Assembly (NCBI GenBank): GCA_973895155.1
Contig: OZ316891.1
Coordinates: 28,520,001-28,584,000, forward strand
Reading direction: 5' to 3'
Source: Marsupella aquatica
Taxonomy: Eukaryota > Marchantiophyta
DNA length: 64,000 nt
Part shown: positions 55,650 through 64,000 of the stretch, piece by piece
Layout: each line of letters starts with the position of its first letter
Numbering within the stretch: position 1 is the first letter of the stretch
Notes under the pieces: generated by a model
The model's database searches: none
The model's input: only the letters and a program-made list of their open reading frames with translations
What the model was told of the DNA's origin: nothing
Position numbers and translations under genes: made by a program

Positions 55650-55861
55650 AAATTTATTGTGGTTATTTCTGTTTCTTAATACTTTGGATTTAGCTATGTT
55701 GAGGAAACCAAAAAAATGTATCTGAGTAAAGGAATCTACGAATAACCTGGTATTGCGAGAATGATTTTATTATAGATTTTGTTTTACCTAGGACCCCGGT
55801 ATATATATTTACCACATGCGTAGAAGGAGCCTGCTGCTCGGAATAAAATTATAGATACAGC

Positions 55862-55903
55862 GCTACGAGATCTCAACGAATCCGGAATTAATGATACAAG
55901 GCG
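55862..55903 (+). repeat. right copy of the direct repeat bounding the mitochondrial block
   Basis: 55881-55903 matches 15533-15555 at 22 of 23 positions, same orientation; GCTACGAGAT at 55862-55871 also matches the left copy. It lies at the inner end of the truncated nad7 intron sequence. Confidence 0.8.
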
Positions 55904-55924
55904 ATTTACTGATTTACTGATCAC

Positions 55925-56216
55925 TCTGTCATCCCGGTGCGGATGTACGCTGAGTAGAGCGCACAGGTACGACTCATCGTCTTAGTGAACAGGTTGCGTT
56001 TGATGTTTGAACGTAAAATCAAGTTCTTGTAAATGAGCAAAACCTGGTGCTCTTATTTCACAACGATAAGGACGATTGGTTCTTCCATCCCACCGACTAG
56101 CAACACACCAGAATAATCTACTTTAGGCGCTTCTACTGCTGTATAGGTAGAAGAAGCTGGTACGGCCTTCTGTCTCAAGTTTAGAACGTCAAATTAAAGA
56201 TTCCATGGATTGTTTT
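55925..56216 (-). pseudogene. nad7: nad7 3' exon and start of intron nad7i1113, decayed
   Basis: On the minus strand the exon part (56216-56001) reads KQSMESLI, then a frameshifted stretch, then [21 protein letters not shown], near the C-terminus of the complex I 49-kDa subunit. Several stops and indels break it. The homology stops after the codon equivalent to 371, where intron i1113 lies in other plants. The following bases (55997-55925) resemble the 5' end of the rps14 intron (CCTGTTCAC ... CCTGTGCGCTCTA). It is the last recognisable mitochondrial gene in the block. Confidence 0.75.
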
Positions 56217-58640
56217 ATTACTAACGATTGTAATAAGAATTAAAGAATAGGAGTTCGATCCATATATTGGATCGAGTAGATATTGTTTAGATCTCGTAGC
56301 AAATAAGTAAAATCTGAACTTGTACGAAATCTAGTGGGGTTTGTGTTCAAATGTGAAGAAAGGAGAAAGAGAATCAAAACAAGTAGAGGTGAAAAATAGT
56401 TCAAGGAGTAAAGTGTGTTCCATCCTTAAACAACCAGAATTTGTTCCCGTTAAGAGTTTGTGAGACCTAAACGATCATTCTAGTACACTTTGAGATGTTG
56501 AAGCCAACATTTCTCAAGTTGGGAAAAGTTTTCTGACATTTTCAAGTCTTGAGTAGTTTAAATACTTAACTCAGTTATTGCAATGTTATATCCATAGTGC
56601 AAGAACAAAAGCTAAATTAATACACTAGGAATGGTCTAATCATAGATATACTATGCCATACCCAGATCGCATCCCGCACGTAACCCCTAGCGGCCGATGA
56701 ATTCACTATTTTCCACCACTGTCTTCATTGAGGTCCTCCATTGTTCTGGGGTGAAATCTGCACGGCCTTGGAAAACCTGCGTGGACAGTAAACATTTCAA
56801 TCATTCACTGTAATATGCATGAAAGATGCATGAAGTAAATAGAGTATGGAGATTCCTACTGCGATGCTGTAATTCGATGATCACATCACCAATCAGACGT
56901 TGATCTTGCATTAAAGCATGCTTCGTTTAGGGTCGGAGGTAAACGGGGATGGCTGGCCAGCCTTGGGTTCAGATGATGATTAGTTTCAACGTTCTCGCCT
57001 GGGTTGCATTGTATGGTGGGATGGAAGTTGCCCGGCCGGGCTTGGAAAGGAATACATGGAGGGGTTGGTGTCGAGGTTGGGGAAACATCTGTCCATTCAG
57101 TCGAGTACAACACCTGTGAACAGATTTACATTGGAAACAATTAATCATACGTGCATACTATATAATTTAACAAGAAATAGTATGCATTCGATCTATACAT
57201 CTGAGAATTGTCCAAAGAAATAGGTACGTATTAACTTCCTGTACTCAACAAGCGATCGCGCGAACTTTCAATGAACAACAGTCGACCTCCTCAGCCGTCG
57301 TTGTAAGGGCCCATCGTGGACTTTGGTACCAAAGTCCATCATCTGTTGTGTGCTTCTTGCGGAGGTGGAGAATTGAACATTGGAAATGGGAGATGCAGTG
57401 CCTTTGTCACCGTTTTGTAACCGAACGAGGAATGATTGTTTCCGCGGAAGAAAAACAATCCATCTAAAGTGGTGGGACGATTGACGTGTGCCTTATCTCC
57501 ATGAAATCCGTAAACGGTATTTTGCCACATAGGATGCCTTCCTCAAAATCAGGCAAGCCATTACTTCTGCAAGTTTTGGCTTTGGATTCTGGAGGCGTGG
57601 CATGCGGTTGTCTCCTCCGAAGTAGTGGACTGCCCTTCACATAAATCCAAAGTGCGTGGACTTATTGAGTGGGGGAAATTAAATCACACTAGTACATTTT
57701 GAGGCATTTTACCGATTGTATTTCCATCGGACGCCTTCAGGAAATCCGACGTGGAAATCTCGCCTGTCCGATAACAAAAGAATCGCATTTTGCGATGTAA
57801 TTTGCATTGAAAAATGATAATCGGAAACCAATCGGAACTACCGATACTAAAACATTCGGTAGTTCCATCCTCTAAACTGTTGGGAAACACTATCTCCGAT
57901 GCCCGTTTAATCAGATGTCTGTTCCGCGCATTTTCTGTTAACGGAGGCGTTCGATTCTATTCCGATAGTCTGGACATGGAAATGTCCAATTGTTTTAACA
58001 TCGCAAATGTCCAATTTGTTTTGGAACGGAAATTGCGATTATAGTGGAATCGGACTTTGCGATACTTTGGGGATGGAAAAGTACGATGAGTGTGGCATCG
58101 GATATGGATCGGTATCTATCGGAAACTATTTGGCAAGCTTGATTGGGCCGATTTTAAATGGGGGGCTAATTGGGGGTTTAATTGGGGTGCAATTTAATTC
58201 TTTAACTGAATTTTTATTTAGGGTTTAGAGAGGTCATTTAAACACGATTTTGGACCGACCGAGAAGTGTGTCGGAGTTCTCGTTTAGCCCAATCTCGTTT
58301 TTTTCTAAGGCAATGCAATGACCGATAAAACTGGAAAAAACTCTCCGAAACGCCACTTTCCTCCATTGCATCACCGCGGGAATGCAGGGAGCGATACGTG
58401 CATCGGGTTTTACATTCCGTCAGTGAAAAAGTCCGAACTGCGAGTAACTTGGTCCGAACCGCGTAATCCAGGAACGACCATGCACTAACCCAGGTAAAGG
58501 GGAAACTTAACCATGGTTAAGGGGAAATTAACCATGGTTTAGAGCGTCTCTTATATAAAGAGGAGCGGGCTGCCCATAAAACGTTTGCTTTCGCCAGAGC
58601 AAATATCTCCTGACTGAGAGCGAATACCAAACTCCCATCA
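56217..58640. other. right flank of the mitochondrial block; no gene recognised
   Basis: Mitochondrial homology fades by about 56.3 kb. The rest is AT-rich and apparently nuclear; short frames at 56886-57113 and 57339-57530 (minus) have no known motif. Around 57,700-58,150 several CCGAT/ATCGG half-sites occur. Confidence 0.45.
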
Positions 58641-58685
58641 AGTCTTACATTCCTCCCAAGCGATTCGACTCTTTCTACCAAAAAC

Positions 58686-59020
58686 CCGATAAATTTATCG
58701 GAACAGCCATTCATGTTCAAGTTCTCCATGTAAGACTAACTAGTCATTTAGTGTAAAATGTCCAGATCCGAGCGGACTGCAATAAATTTATCGCATTCTG
58801 CATTCCTCTGTTGCAATCATTTGATCCAGTGTTTAGAGAGGTGTTTCCTTCATTCCGATAAATTTATCGGAGTCTTCATTCCTTTCATGGAAAGAGGAGT
58901 AATTGAGAATCTGATAAATTTATCGGAGTTGTCATTTTTGTGAAAGATTGAATTCAGGGGTTAGGTGCTTGAGGAAGTCATATTTTCAATTCGAATGCGG
59001 AGTGCGATAAACTTATCGCA
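58686..59020. repeat. cluster of palindromes related to CCGATAAATTTATCGG
   Basis: Five related palindromes occur at 58686-58701 (perfect), 58779-58793, 58855-58870 (perfect), 58911-58926 and 59003-59020, with a sixth at 60251-60265. Several are followed within 20 bases by CATTCCT-like sequence, so the repeated unit is longer than the palindrome. Spacing is 55-95 bases in the cluster. They lie upstream of, and between, plus-strand ORFs, so they may be a binding site or a decayed tandem repeat. Confidence 0.8.
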
Positions 59021-59152
59021 TCCTCCTGTGAGAATCATTTTCCTTTGTTTTGTTTGGAGACTCATCTTCATCTCTGATGTCGCAGTGTTGTCGGGTTTAG
59101 GAGGCACAACGGAAGGTCGATTGCACTCCGTGGACAACAGGTATTGTGACAA

Positions 59153-59482
59153 ATGGTTGTCTTCCTTGAAAATCGTGTCAAACATGCACGCCGGTTGTAC
59201 AAGAGACTCGTGCGACTCAAAGTTCTCCCCATCGGTATAGGAGCATTGTGGATGGGTGGTAGTGATCCTGGAGATAGGCAAAATCCTCTCCGCATTGAAT
59301 TCTGCGGAATGAATGATGCAGGAGTTCCAATTTGTTCGAGGTTGATGTTAACGGCGTGTTTACATTCTTTGGAGTTTTCTTGTAACTATTGTTGTCGTCG
59401 TCTTGACAACAAGTACCACAAACAGGCTCACTTCTGTTGTAAGATTTGGAACGAAGACCCTTGGGTGAACCTTTCACGATGA
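59153..59482 (+). CDS. uncertain ORF with a Cys-rich C-terminus
   Basis: 109 codons. The N-terminus is basic (RVKHARRLYKRLVRLKVL); the C-terminus has Cys/His spacing (CNYCCRRLDNKYHKQAHFCC) that could bind zinc. It lies 195 bases upstream of the next plus-strand ORF. There is no family I recognise and it may be an exon or chance. Confidence 0.3.
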   Translation: MVVFLENRVKHARRLYKRLVRLKVLPIGIGALWMGGSDPGDRQNPLRIEFCGMNDAGVPICSRLMLTACLHSLEFSCNYCCRRLDNKYHKQAHFCCKIWNEDPWVNLSR

Positions 59483-59676
59483 GTGTTTCGACCTTTGCAT
59501 TGAGGCGCGTCTTGTAAGGACATATCTAAATAAACAAGTCCTACCCTTGCGCAGCGAATATAATACGTCACAAGTCCTAATCGTTAAACTGTCGTGCAGG
59601 GTTGGTATTGTGGATGTGTTTGGTTACACCTGGTGATTGAAGGTATTTTTATTGGTGGTTTTGGTAGCTCTGCTTC

Positions 59677-60225
59677 ATGGCTGCATCGGAGAATCTAATC
59701 GTTGCAAAGATGGGATCCGTTTTAGCCCACGAGCGTAGGAAATATATTCGAGGAAAAGTGCCCGGTGTGGAATGCGGAAGTTTGTTGAATGGACTTCTCG
59801 ATGAACTCGTTGAATCTCACATTTGGCCCCTCCTAGCCTTGTCTTGCACACAAGATGAACACCTTGGCCTTGACCTAAAACTTCTACCAGAAGAACGACT
59901 GACTCGAATGAGAACAATCATTTGTCTTGGAGCCACCTCAAAGAAATGGAACCATCTTGTTGTTGGTACACAATTTTGGGCGCTATTGAAATATGCAGTC
60001 CGTGAGATCAATGACATAAACAAAATGCTCGCAAGCATTCCTAATGCCGACCTTCTCTCAAACATACATATTGCTAGGGTCTTCCGAGAGGAAACTCATT
60101 TCCTCCCTCCCATAGATATGCTTGGGTGCTTTTCGTATGAGCAGTTAGATCAGTTTCGTAGAGTTTGGATAAATCTTGGAGAAAGCGGGAAGCGGACAAT
60201 TCTTGCATGGCATGGACAAGTCTGA
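59677..60225 (+). CDS. hypothetical protein, weakly F-box-like
   Basis: 182 codons in one open frame. After a charged start, residues about 35-90 (LLDELVESHIWPLLALSC ... LGATSKKWNHLV) resemble the layout of an F-box: Leu-rich first helix, later a Ser-Lys-Lys-Trp segment. If so, it would be a substrate adaptor of SCF ubiquitin ligases, but the resemblance is weak. The rest has no repeats. A CGATAAATTTATCG palindrome follows the stop by about 25 bases. No intron is evident. Confidence 0.45.
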   Translation: MAASENLIVAKMGSVLAHERRKYIRGKVPGVECGSLLNGLLDELVESHIWPLLALSCTQDEHLGLDLKLLPEERLTRMRTIICLGATSKKWNHLVVGTQFWALLKYAVREINDINKMLASIPNADLLSNIHIARVFREETHFLPPIDMLGCFSYEQLDQFRRVWINLGESGKRTILAWHGQV

Positions 60226-60540
60226 GTGGATGAGGCATTGCTGTGAACATCCGATAAATTTATCGCACTCCTCATTCCTCTAGTCGATTTTGGGTGCTCT
60301 AAGGTTTTCTCGAGAAGAGCTTGTAAAGAAACACTTTGAATGTAACTGACTCTGCCTCCCCTGACTCCGGGTTGTGTGGTCCAGAGTGTATTTGTTTGCG
60401 CCTCTTCGGACGATTAGCTGACAAGTGCATTGGCTTCACAACCCATTATACAAGGTACTGTAAAGTTGGATGAAACTTGTAGAATTGTAATTAGTATGTT
60501 CTCCAAAAATTATTCCTGATTTCTATTCGGTGATCAGGCC

Positions 60541-61254
60541 ATGCTCGAGCGACACATTTTTGTACCCTACCCGGATCCTCCAGAATGGGGGAATGGAGCC
60601 ATGCTAGACCAGCTAGGGAGGCTGGATGAGTCACTAATTTTAAAGATATGCAGGCTGGTAGTAAAACCATTTTACCATAACGCATTTCACTTCTACGTAG
60701 ATCAGGTAGGGGGAGAAATTTATATTCGGTGGGATAGATATGTTGGATTTTCTAGAAGAGTTATCCTACTCTTTCTGAAAACCGGTGCAGTAAGACATTT
60801 TATACTCCACTGCTGTCATGTTGTGAAGGGCAATCCTGCTTATGAGCCAGAATTCTATGCCGACAACAGACGTAGAGCATTCGATGAGATTCAGGATGTG
60901 ATTGACGAGCTGGACAATCCTCTTGCCACCGAGTTTTTTATTGACACTGGTGGGAAACTATATTCATACAAGATTCGTCAACTCCCCCCCCAGCCGGTCT
61001 GTGCGCTCTTTAACTTGATCTATGTAAATTGCCTGTGGACGAACGTCCTTGCCAGTGGTGAGATCTGTCCATGCTGCACAAATGCTTATTGTGACATTCC
61101 GTCACGCCGGTATTCAGTAGCAGTAGTGAATCCTGAGACTGGTGAAGTTGATTTCCATTGGCTGTGGGGTTATGATCATCGCGTCACTCATATTCCCCAA
61201 TGGCCCAAGAAGCGGATCAAACGCTTTGCTCTGGCGAGGTTCAACTATGATTAG
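60541..61254 (+). CDS. hypothetical protein of unknown family
   Basis: 237 codons. It begins MLERHIFVPYPDPPEWGNGA. Two Cys pairs occur in EICPCCTNAYCDIPSRRYSV, possibly a small zinc site, and aromatic-rich segments follow (VDFHWLWGYDH). The start may lie at the 5' end of an exon, as CAG precedes it. The stop is followed at once by degenerate telomere-like TTTAGGG repeats. I do not recognise a family. Confidence 0.5.
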   Translation: MLERHIFVPYPDPPEWGNGAMLDQLGRLDESLILKICRLVVKPFYHNAFHFYVDQVGGEIYIRWDRYVGFSRRVILLFLKTGAVRHFILHCCHVVKGNPAYEPEFYADNRRRAFDEIQDVIDELDNPLATEFFIDTGGKLYSYKIRQLPPQPVCALFNLIYVNCLWTNVLASGEICPCCTNAYCDIPSRRYSVAVVNPETGEVDFHWLWGYDHRVTHIPQWPKKRIKRFALARFNYD

Positions 61255-61292
61255 GGTTTAGGTTTAGGGGTTAAGGTTTTGGATTTAGGGTT
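61251..61292. repeat. degenerate interstitial telomere-like repeat
   Basis: About six imperfect copies of TTTAGGG/TTAGGG in 42 bases, directly after the stop of the 237-codon ORF. TTTAGGG is the common plant telomere unit. Such short tracts also occur near plant genes (telo-box-like), so a promoter role for the next gene is possible. Confidence 0.75.
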
Positions 61293-61474
61293 CCATAGCT
61301 GATTCTTCGACCTGTACACTCGGCCGTCAATTTAAAGAAGGCTCACTTTTGCGATAATTGTATCGGTCTCTTTGTCCTTGTGTGATGAGATGTCGTGTCC
61401 ACATGTGCTGTGAGATTGGCGGCAATAATTTTATTGCTCTTTGCATTGGAATTTGTTTATTTGCAGACTTTGCC

Positions 61475-62887
61475 ATGGCTGCTAGTGGAAAGAGTGGATC
61501 TGCTGAGGCAGAAAGTCTCATGACAAGCCTCACCAATGCAATTTGGACGAGTGAAGACATTTGTGAAGAGGTCAAGTGTATCAAGAAGTCATGGTACTTC
61601 CGTGACACCAGATTACAGTCCACGGGTTTTGAAGATTGTGCTACCCCAATCCTTTGGGTCCAGTTGCAAAAATTGGCGAAGGTTAATGTTTCGTATGGCC
61701 CTGTTATTGCTATTGCCGTCGTCGAGTTCATGGTTGGCCACGGGGAGGGAAAAGTGTTGACAGAGGGCCTTAGTTTCTTGACAATGTGTGGGCGCAAGGG
61801 TTTCACATCTCTCATTGTTACTCTCGATAACTTTGATGAGAAATTGATGGACAGTTATCCAGAAGATCCCCTTGTTGCCAAAGTTCGGGCAACAAGAGAG
61901 ATGAATGTTATGGGTTTGGCTTGGATCGGCCAGTATGTGCAAGATTGTGATGCCATCATGCTTCCAAGGGTGAACGCAGAGTACAAGAGACTTGTGGGTG
62001 AAGAGTTCAAACCTGTCCGCAAAATTGTTTTCAAGAAACCAGGTTCAGGTGGCAGCGGTGGTTCTAATGCCGATAAAATGTCAGGGCGGAAAGAACCATT
62101 GCAATCCTCTACACATATTGACGTGGACGAACCTACAACTTCTGGTCGGGTTTCGGGAAGTGGAAGAGGGAAAGGGAGAGGTAGCGGTAGGGGAGATGCC
62201 GCGGGAACCTCTGACGGTGGGAAGAAGAGCCAGGAAACTGGCGGTAGTGGGAGAGGCCGGGGCAACCGTCGAGGACCATCCGTTAAACCAAGCGAAAGTA
62301 AAGGATCCGAGGGATCCGGGCCATCTGGTTTCGGACTTAGCACAAAGAGGAAGAGGACTGGCTGGACTAAGACGGTGGCTGCAGAAGTAGATAGAGCTCC
62401 GTCAATTCCATCAGTTCCAGTTGCGGTTCCTGCGGCGCCATTGGTAAGTACTACGTCGTTGTACTGTTTAACAAATACAAAATCCGATAAAAATCTCACT
62501 GTTTATTTCCTGAATTGCGGATTGTGGAGTTATGTTGAACAAATGCGAACTCCGATAAAAATCTCGCAGTTTCTTTCCTTAATTGAATTTGCAACGCTTT
62601 TGTAGGCTGATCAGGAGGAGGAGACGGCTCTTTTGATGTATGAGACGGACGCGATCAAGGCAGAGCTCAGTCTTCTGATGCAACGAAGGGTGCAAAGGAC
62701 AACTGTGCTTCTGCATGTCAACAATCTCATATTTGATGAGGAGGGGGATTTGTCAACTTTGATTAGACCAGTGGATAGATTGCATGTGGAAAATATCAAG
62801 ATACTACTCATGAAAAACCCCACCAACTTCAGTGCCCCGTTCGTGCTGTGTGTGGATCCGAAGGATTGTCCCACAACCGCAGATTGA
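61475..62887 (+). CDS. hypothetical protein with an RGG-rich linker, two exons
   Basis: Exon 1 is 61475-62443 and exon 2 is 62606-62887; a TTG|GTAAGT donor and TGTAG|GCT acceptor join in frame to give 416 residues. The start MAASGKSGSAEAESLMTSLT was chosen because a likely acceptor (TTTGCAG) precedes it. Residues about 1-190 look folded and helical; about 195-290 are Gly/Arg/Ser-rich (GRGKGRGSGRGDAAG, SGRGRGNRRGP), a nucleic-acid-binding type of linker; exon 2 is acidic then helical. No family is recognised. Two copies of CCGATAAAAATCTC lie in the intron. Confidence 0.55.
62444..62605 (+). other. probable 162-nt intron
   Basis: GTAAGT at the 5' end, AT-rich body and TTTTGTAG at the 3' end. 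It contains two similar stretches starting CCGATAAAAATCTC (about 62,482 and 62,557), each followed by a similar TTTC(C)TT sequence. Confidence 0.6.
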
Positions 62888-62952
62888 GACATCCTGAAGT
62901 CAAGGGTATGGAAGTATAGAATTATTGGAGGGAATCATGGTGCTCGGGCAAA

Positions 62953-63333
62953 ATGTACGGGAAGCAAATATATGGTGAGCTGGAAGCTTGGGTTTACGCT
63001 GGGCTTACGAGATCCGAGGTCCGAAAGTTAGGCTTCCAGCATAACTATGACCAGGAGTCTCAGAAGAACATGACTAAAATTGACCAAGTTCGCGCTTGTC
63101 ACAATATTTTCCTTGAAATGGGTGTGGGCTCGACTAAAGATGTCCGCGAAGGGTCAATTGCAAGCTTGAGGGGGGCAAAAAGGATATCCAATTTCTCCAC
63201 CAAAAGGATTCTAGTCCTTCCCAATTTACAAGGGGTGGACAAGGTGTTACAGCAAATGGCTAGGATTAGTTTGTTGAGATTGGATGGTGAGATCTTGCAT
63301 GCCAAGTCTTTGGAAGTGTGTCCAGGCTTTTAG
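62953..63333 (+). CDS. hypothetical ORF, unknown family
   Basis: 126 codons. It begins MYGKQIYGELEAWVYAGLTR and is basic and helical with no known motif. It lies 65 bases after the previous stop on the same strand; the next open frame follows after about 115 bases. It could be a separate gene or an exon. After the stop the phrase GGAAGTGTG recurs four times (63,312-63,400). Confidence 0.4.
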   Translation: MYGKQIYGELEAWVYAGLTRSEVRKLGFQHNYDQESQKNMTKIDQVRACHNIFLEMGVGSTKDVREGSIASLRGAKRISNFSTKRILVLPNLQGVDKVLQQMARISLLRLDGEILHAKSLEVCPGF

Positions 63334-63448
63334 GAAGTCCCAATCTTCTTGGAAGTGTGCACAACAATTTTGGAAGTGTGTCAAACCTTTATGGAAGTGG
63401 TGTTCAACTAAATCTTTATGATCTTTGAGTCCTTTTTCTCTCCTTTTT

Positions 63449-64000
63449 GAGCTAATCCTTTTTGTGTCCTTTTGCCCCCCTCAATCTTGCAATTGACCGA
63501 AGCATGTTGTCAAGAATGCATGATGGAGTACACGCCAGGAGTTCGTGACTCCATGGCCAAACATGATCCGGCTTTCCAAATTGCTTTCCGAACAGGTGAA
63601 ATTTGGGATCTTCAGGAGCAGATTTTCCAGATGTGGGAGAAAGGTATTGTCTTAGGACAACCCAAAAAAATTGTGGCAACGACGAACGCAAAGGGAAAGG
63701 TAAAACCTTTGACGGTAAGGGAGATTAAAATGAATAAACTTGCTGGTGACCTCAACTTAAATTCATTTCGAGGTCTCCAAGGACTGTCAAATAAGGAGCA
63801 TGTCAAGCGTCTCTTGAACAGGGTTATCGGGAAGGTGATCACTTTGGATCAAATGCACAAGGAAGGTGAGAAGTTGAAAAAGCTTGCCAAGGTGAAGAAA
63901 CTATTTTTGCAGATATCTAGTCAGCCAGATTGGGCAACATGCAGAGAAATGTTTCCCAACGAAACAGATGTCTCGGTCCTTGGCATATGGGCGGAGAAAT
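63449..64000 (+). CDS. open frame running off the window, unknown family
   Basis: The frame is open from about 63449 to the window end without a stop; the first ATG is at about 63,521 (MMEYTPGVRDSMAKHDPAFQ). The product is Lys-rich and helical, with KPLTVREIKMNKLAGDLNLN and LNRVIGKVITLDQMHKEGEK. No domain is recognised with confidence. A 5' exon may exist upstream, since the open stretch extends before the ATG. Confidence 0.45.

Larger units (their letters stand above)
15523..56220. other. large mitochondrial DNA block in nuclear context (NUMT)
   Basis: About 40.7 kb in which every recognisable gene is mitochondrial: respiratory subunits, mitochondrial ribosomal proteins, the cytochrome c maturation cassette, 13 tRNA genes and several group II introns. 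On both sides the sequence turns to nuclear-type features (spliceosomal P450, MULE, unassigned ORFs). The left limit is placed where a mitochondrial repeat begins, the right limit after the last nad7 homology. Gene order is partly that of early land-plant mitochondria but is broken in places, so the block is either a rearranged transfer or came from an already rearranged mitochondrion. A chimeric assembly would give the same picture and cannot be excluded from sequence alone. Confidence 0.8.

Noticed and set aside
15523-56220. The whole window being a mitochondrial contig
   Set aside because: The P450 has eight GT-AG introns that join perfectly, and a MULE and SINE-like element are present; these are nuclear features.

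Overview
This window is eukaryotic land-plant nuclear DNA carrying a very large block of mitochondrial DNA. The outer parts (about 1-15.5 kb and 56.3-64 kb) look nuclear. They hold a nine-exon cytochrome P450 with GT-AG introns, a decayed Mutator-like transposase, a tRNA-derived SINE-like element, tandem repeats and unfamiliar plant-type ORFs. The middle (about 15.52-56.22 kb) is mitochondrial in content: 13 mitochondrial-type tRNA genes, group II introns with recognisable domain V, and sdh3, nad2, atp1, nad3, nad5, nad7, rpl10, rps8, rps14, rpl5, rpl16, rps7, rps12, ccmB, ccmC, ccmFN and ccmFC sequences. I read it as a roughly 40.7 kb nuclear mitochondrial insertion (NUMT); an assembly join is the main alternative.

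The donor mitochondrion looks like that of an early-diverging land plant. It has a bacterial-like ribosomal protein cluster (rps12-rps7-rpl16-rpl5-rps14-rps8), mitochondrial rpl10 and sdh3, a ccmB-ccmC-ccmFN-ccmFC cassette, and introns at nad3i140, nad7i336, rps14i114, trnSi43 and apparently nad7i1113, plus a nad5 exon bounded as in introns i1455/i1477 and i1872. Apparently unedited C positions (for example in nad3 and ccmC) show the source used C-to-U RNA editing. A lycophyte of the Huperzia/Lycopodium kind would fit, and an editing bryophyte is not excluded; this is inference.

Layout. 0.6-3.1 kb (-): a gag-like or otherwise unfamiliar long coiled-coil ORF with two in-frame TGA codons. 4.7-8.5 kb (-): MULE transposase with several nonsense codons. 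10.5-14.6 kb (-): P450 of the CYP85-clan type, all nine exons in frame, with a SINE-like insertion in intron 2. 15.5-56.2 kb: mitochondrial block. Within it, 20-25 kb (+) has trnP, sdh3, nad2 and atp1 tails, trnW(-) and split nad3; 25-31 kb has trnV, a nad5 exon(-), trnD, intron-containing trnS, trnA, a 5' nad7 exon and rps7 fragments; 33-42 kb has rpl10(+) and the minus-strand ribosomal cluster; 44-48.5 kb has trnE, trnG, trnR, trnY and trnR on the minus strand; 49.6-55.7 kb (+) has the ccm cassette; 56.0-56.2 kb(-) has a 3' nad7 exon. 57-64 kb: nuclear sequence with a cluster of palindromic motifs and a run of plus-strand ORFs that I cannot assign.

In the mitochondrial block, sdh3, nad3, rps12, rps7, rps14, rpl5, rps8, rpl10, ccmC and ccmFC are still open, while atp1, nad2, nad5, nad7, rpl16, ccmB and ccmFN are truncated or frameshifted. 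Short dispersed repeats occur in spacers, in introns and inside ccmFN and ccmFC.
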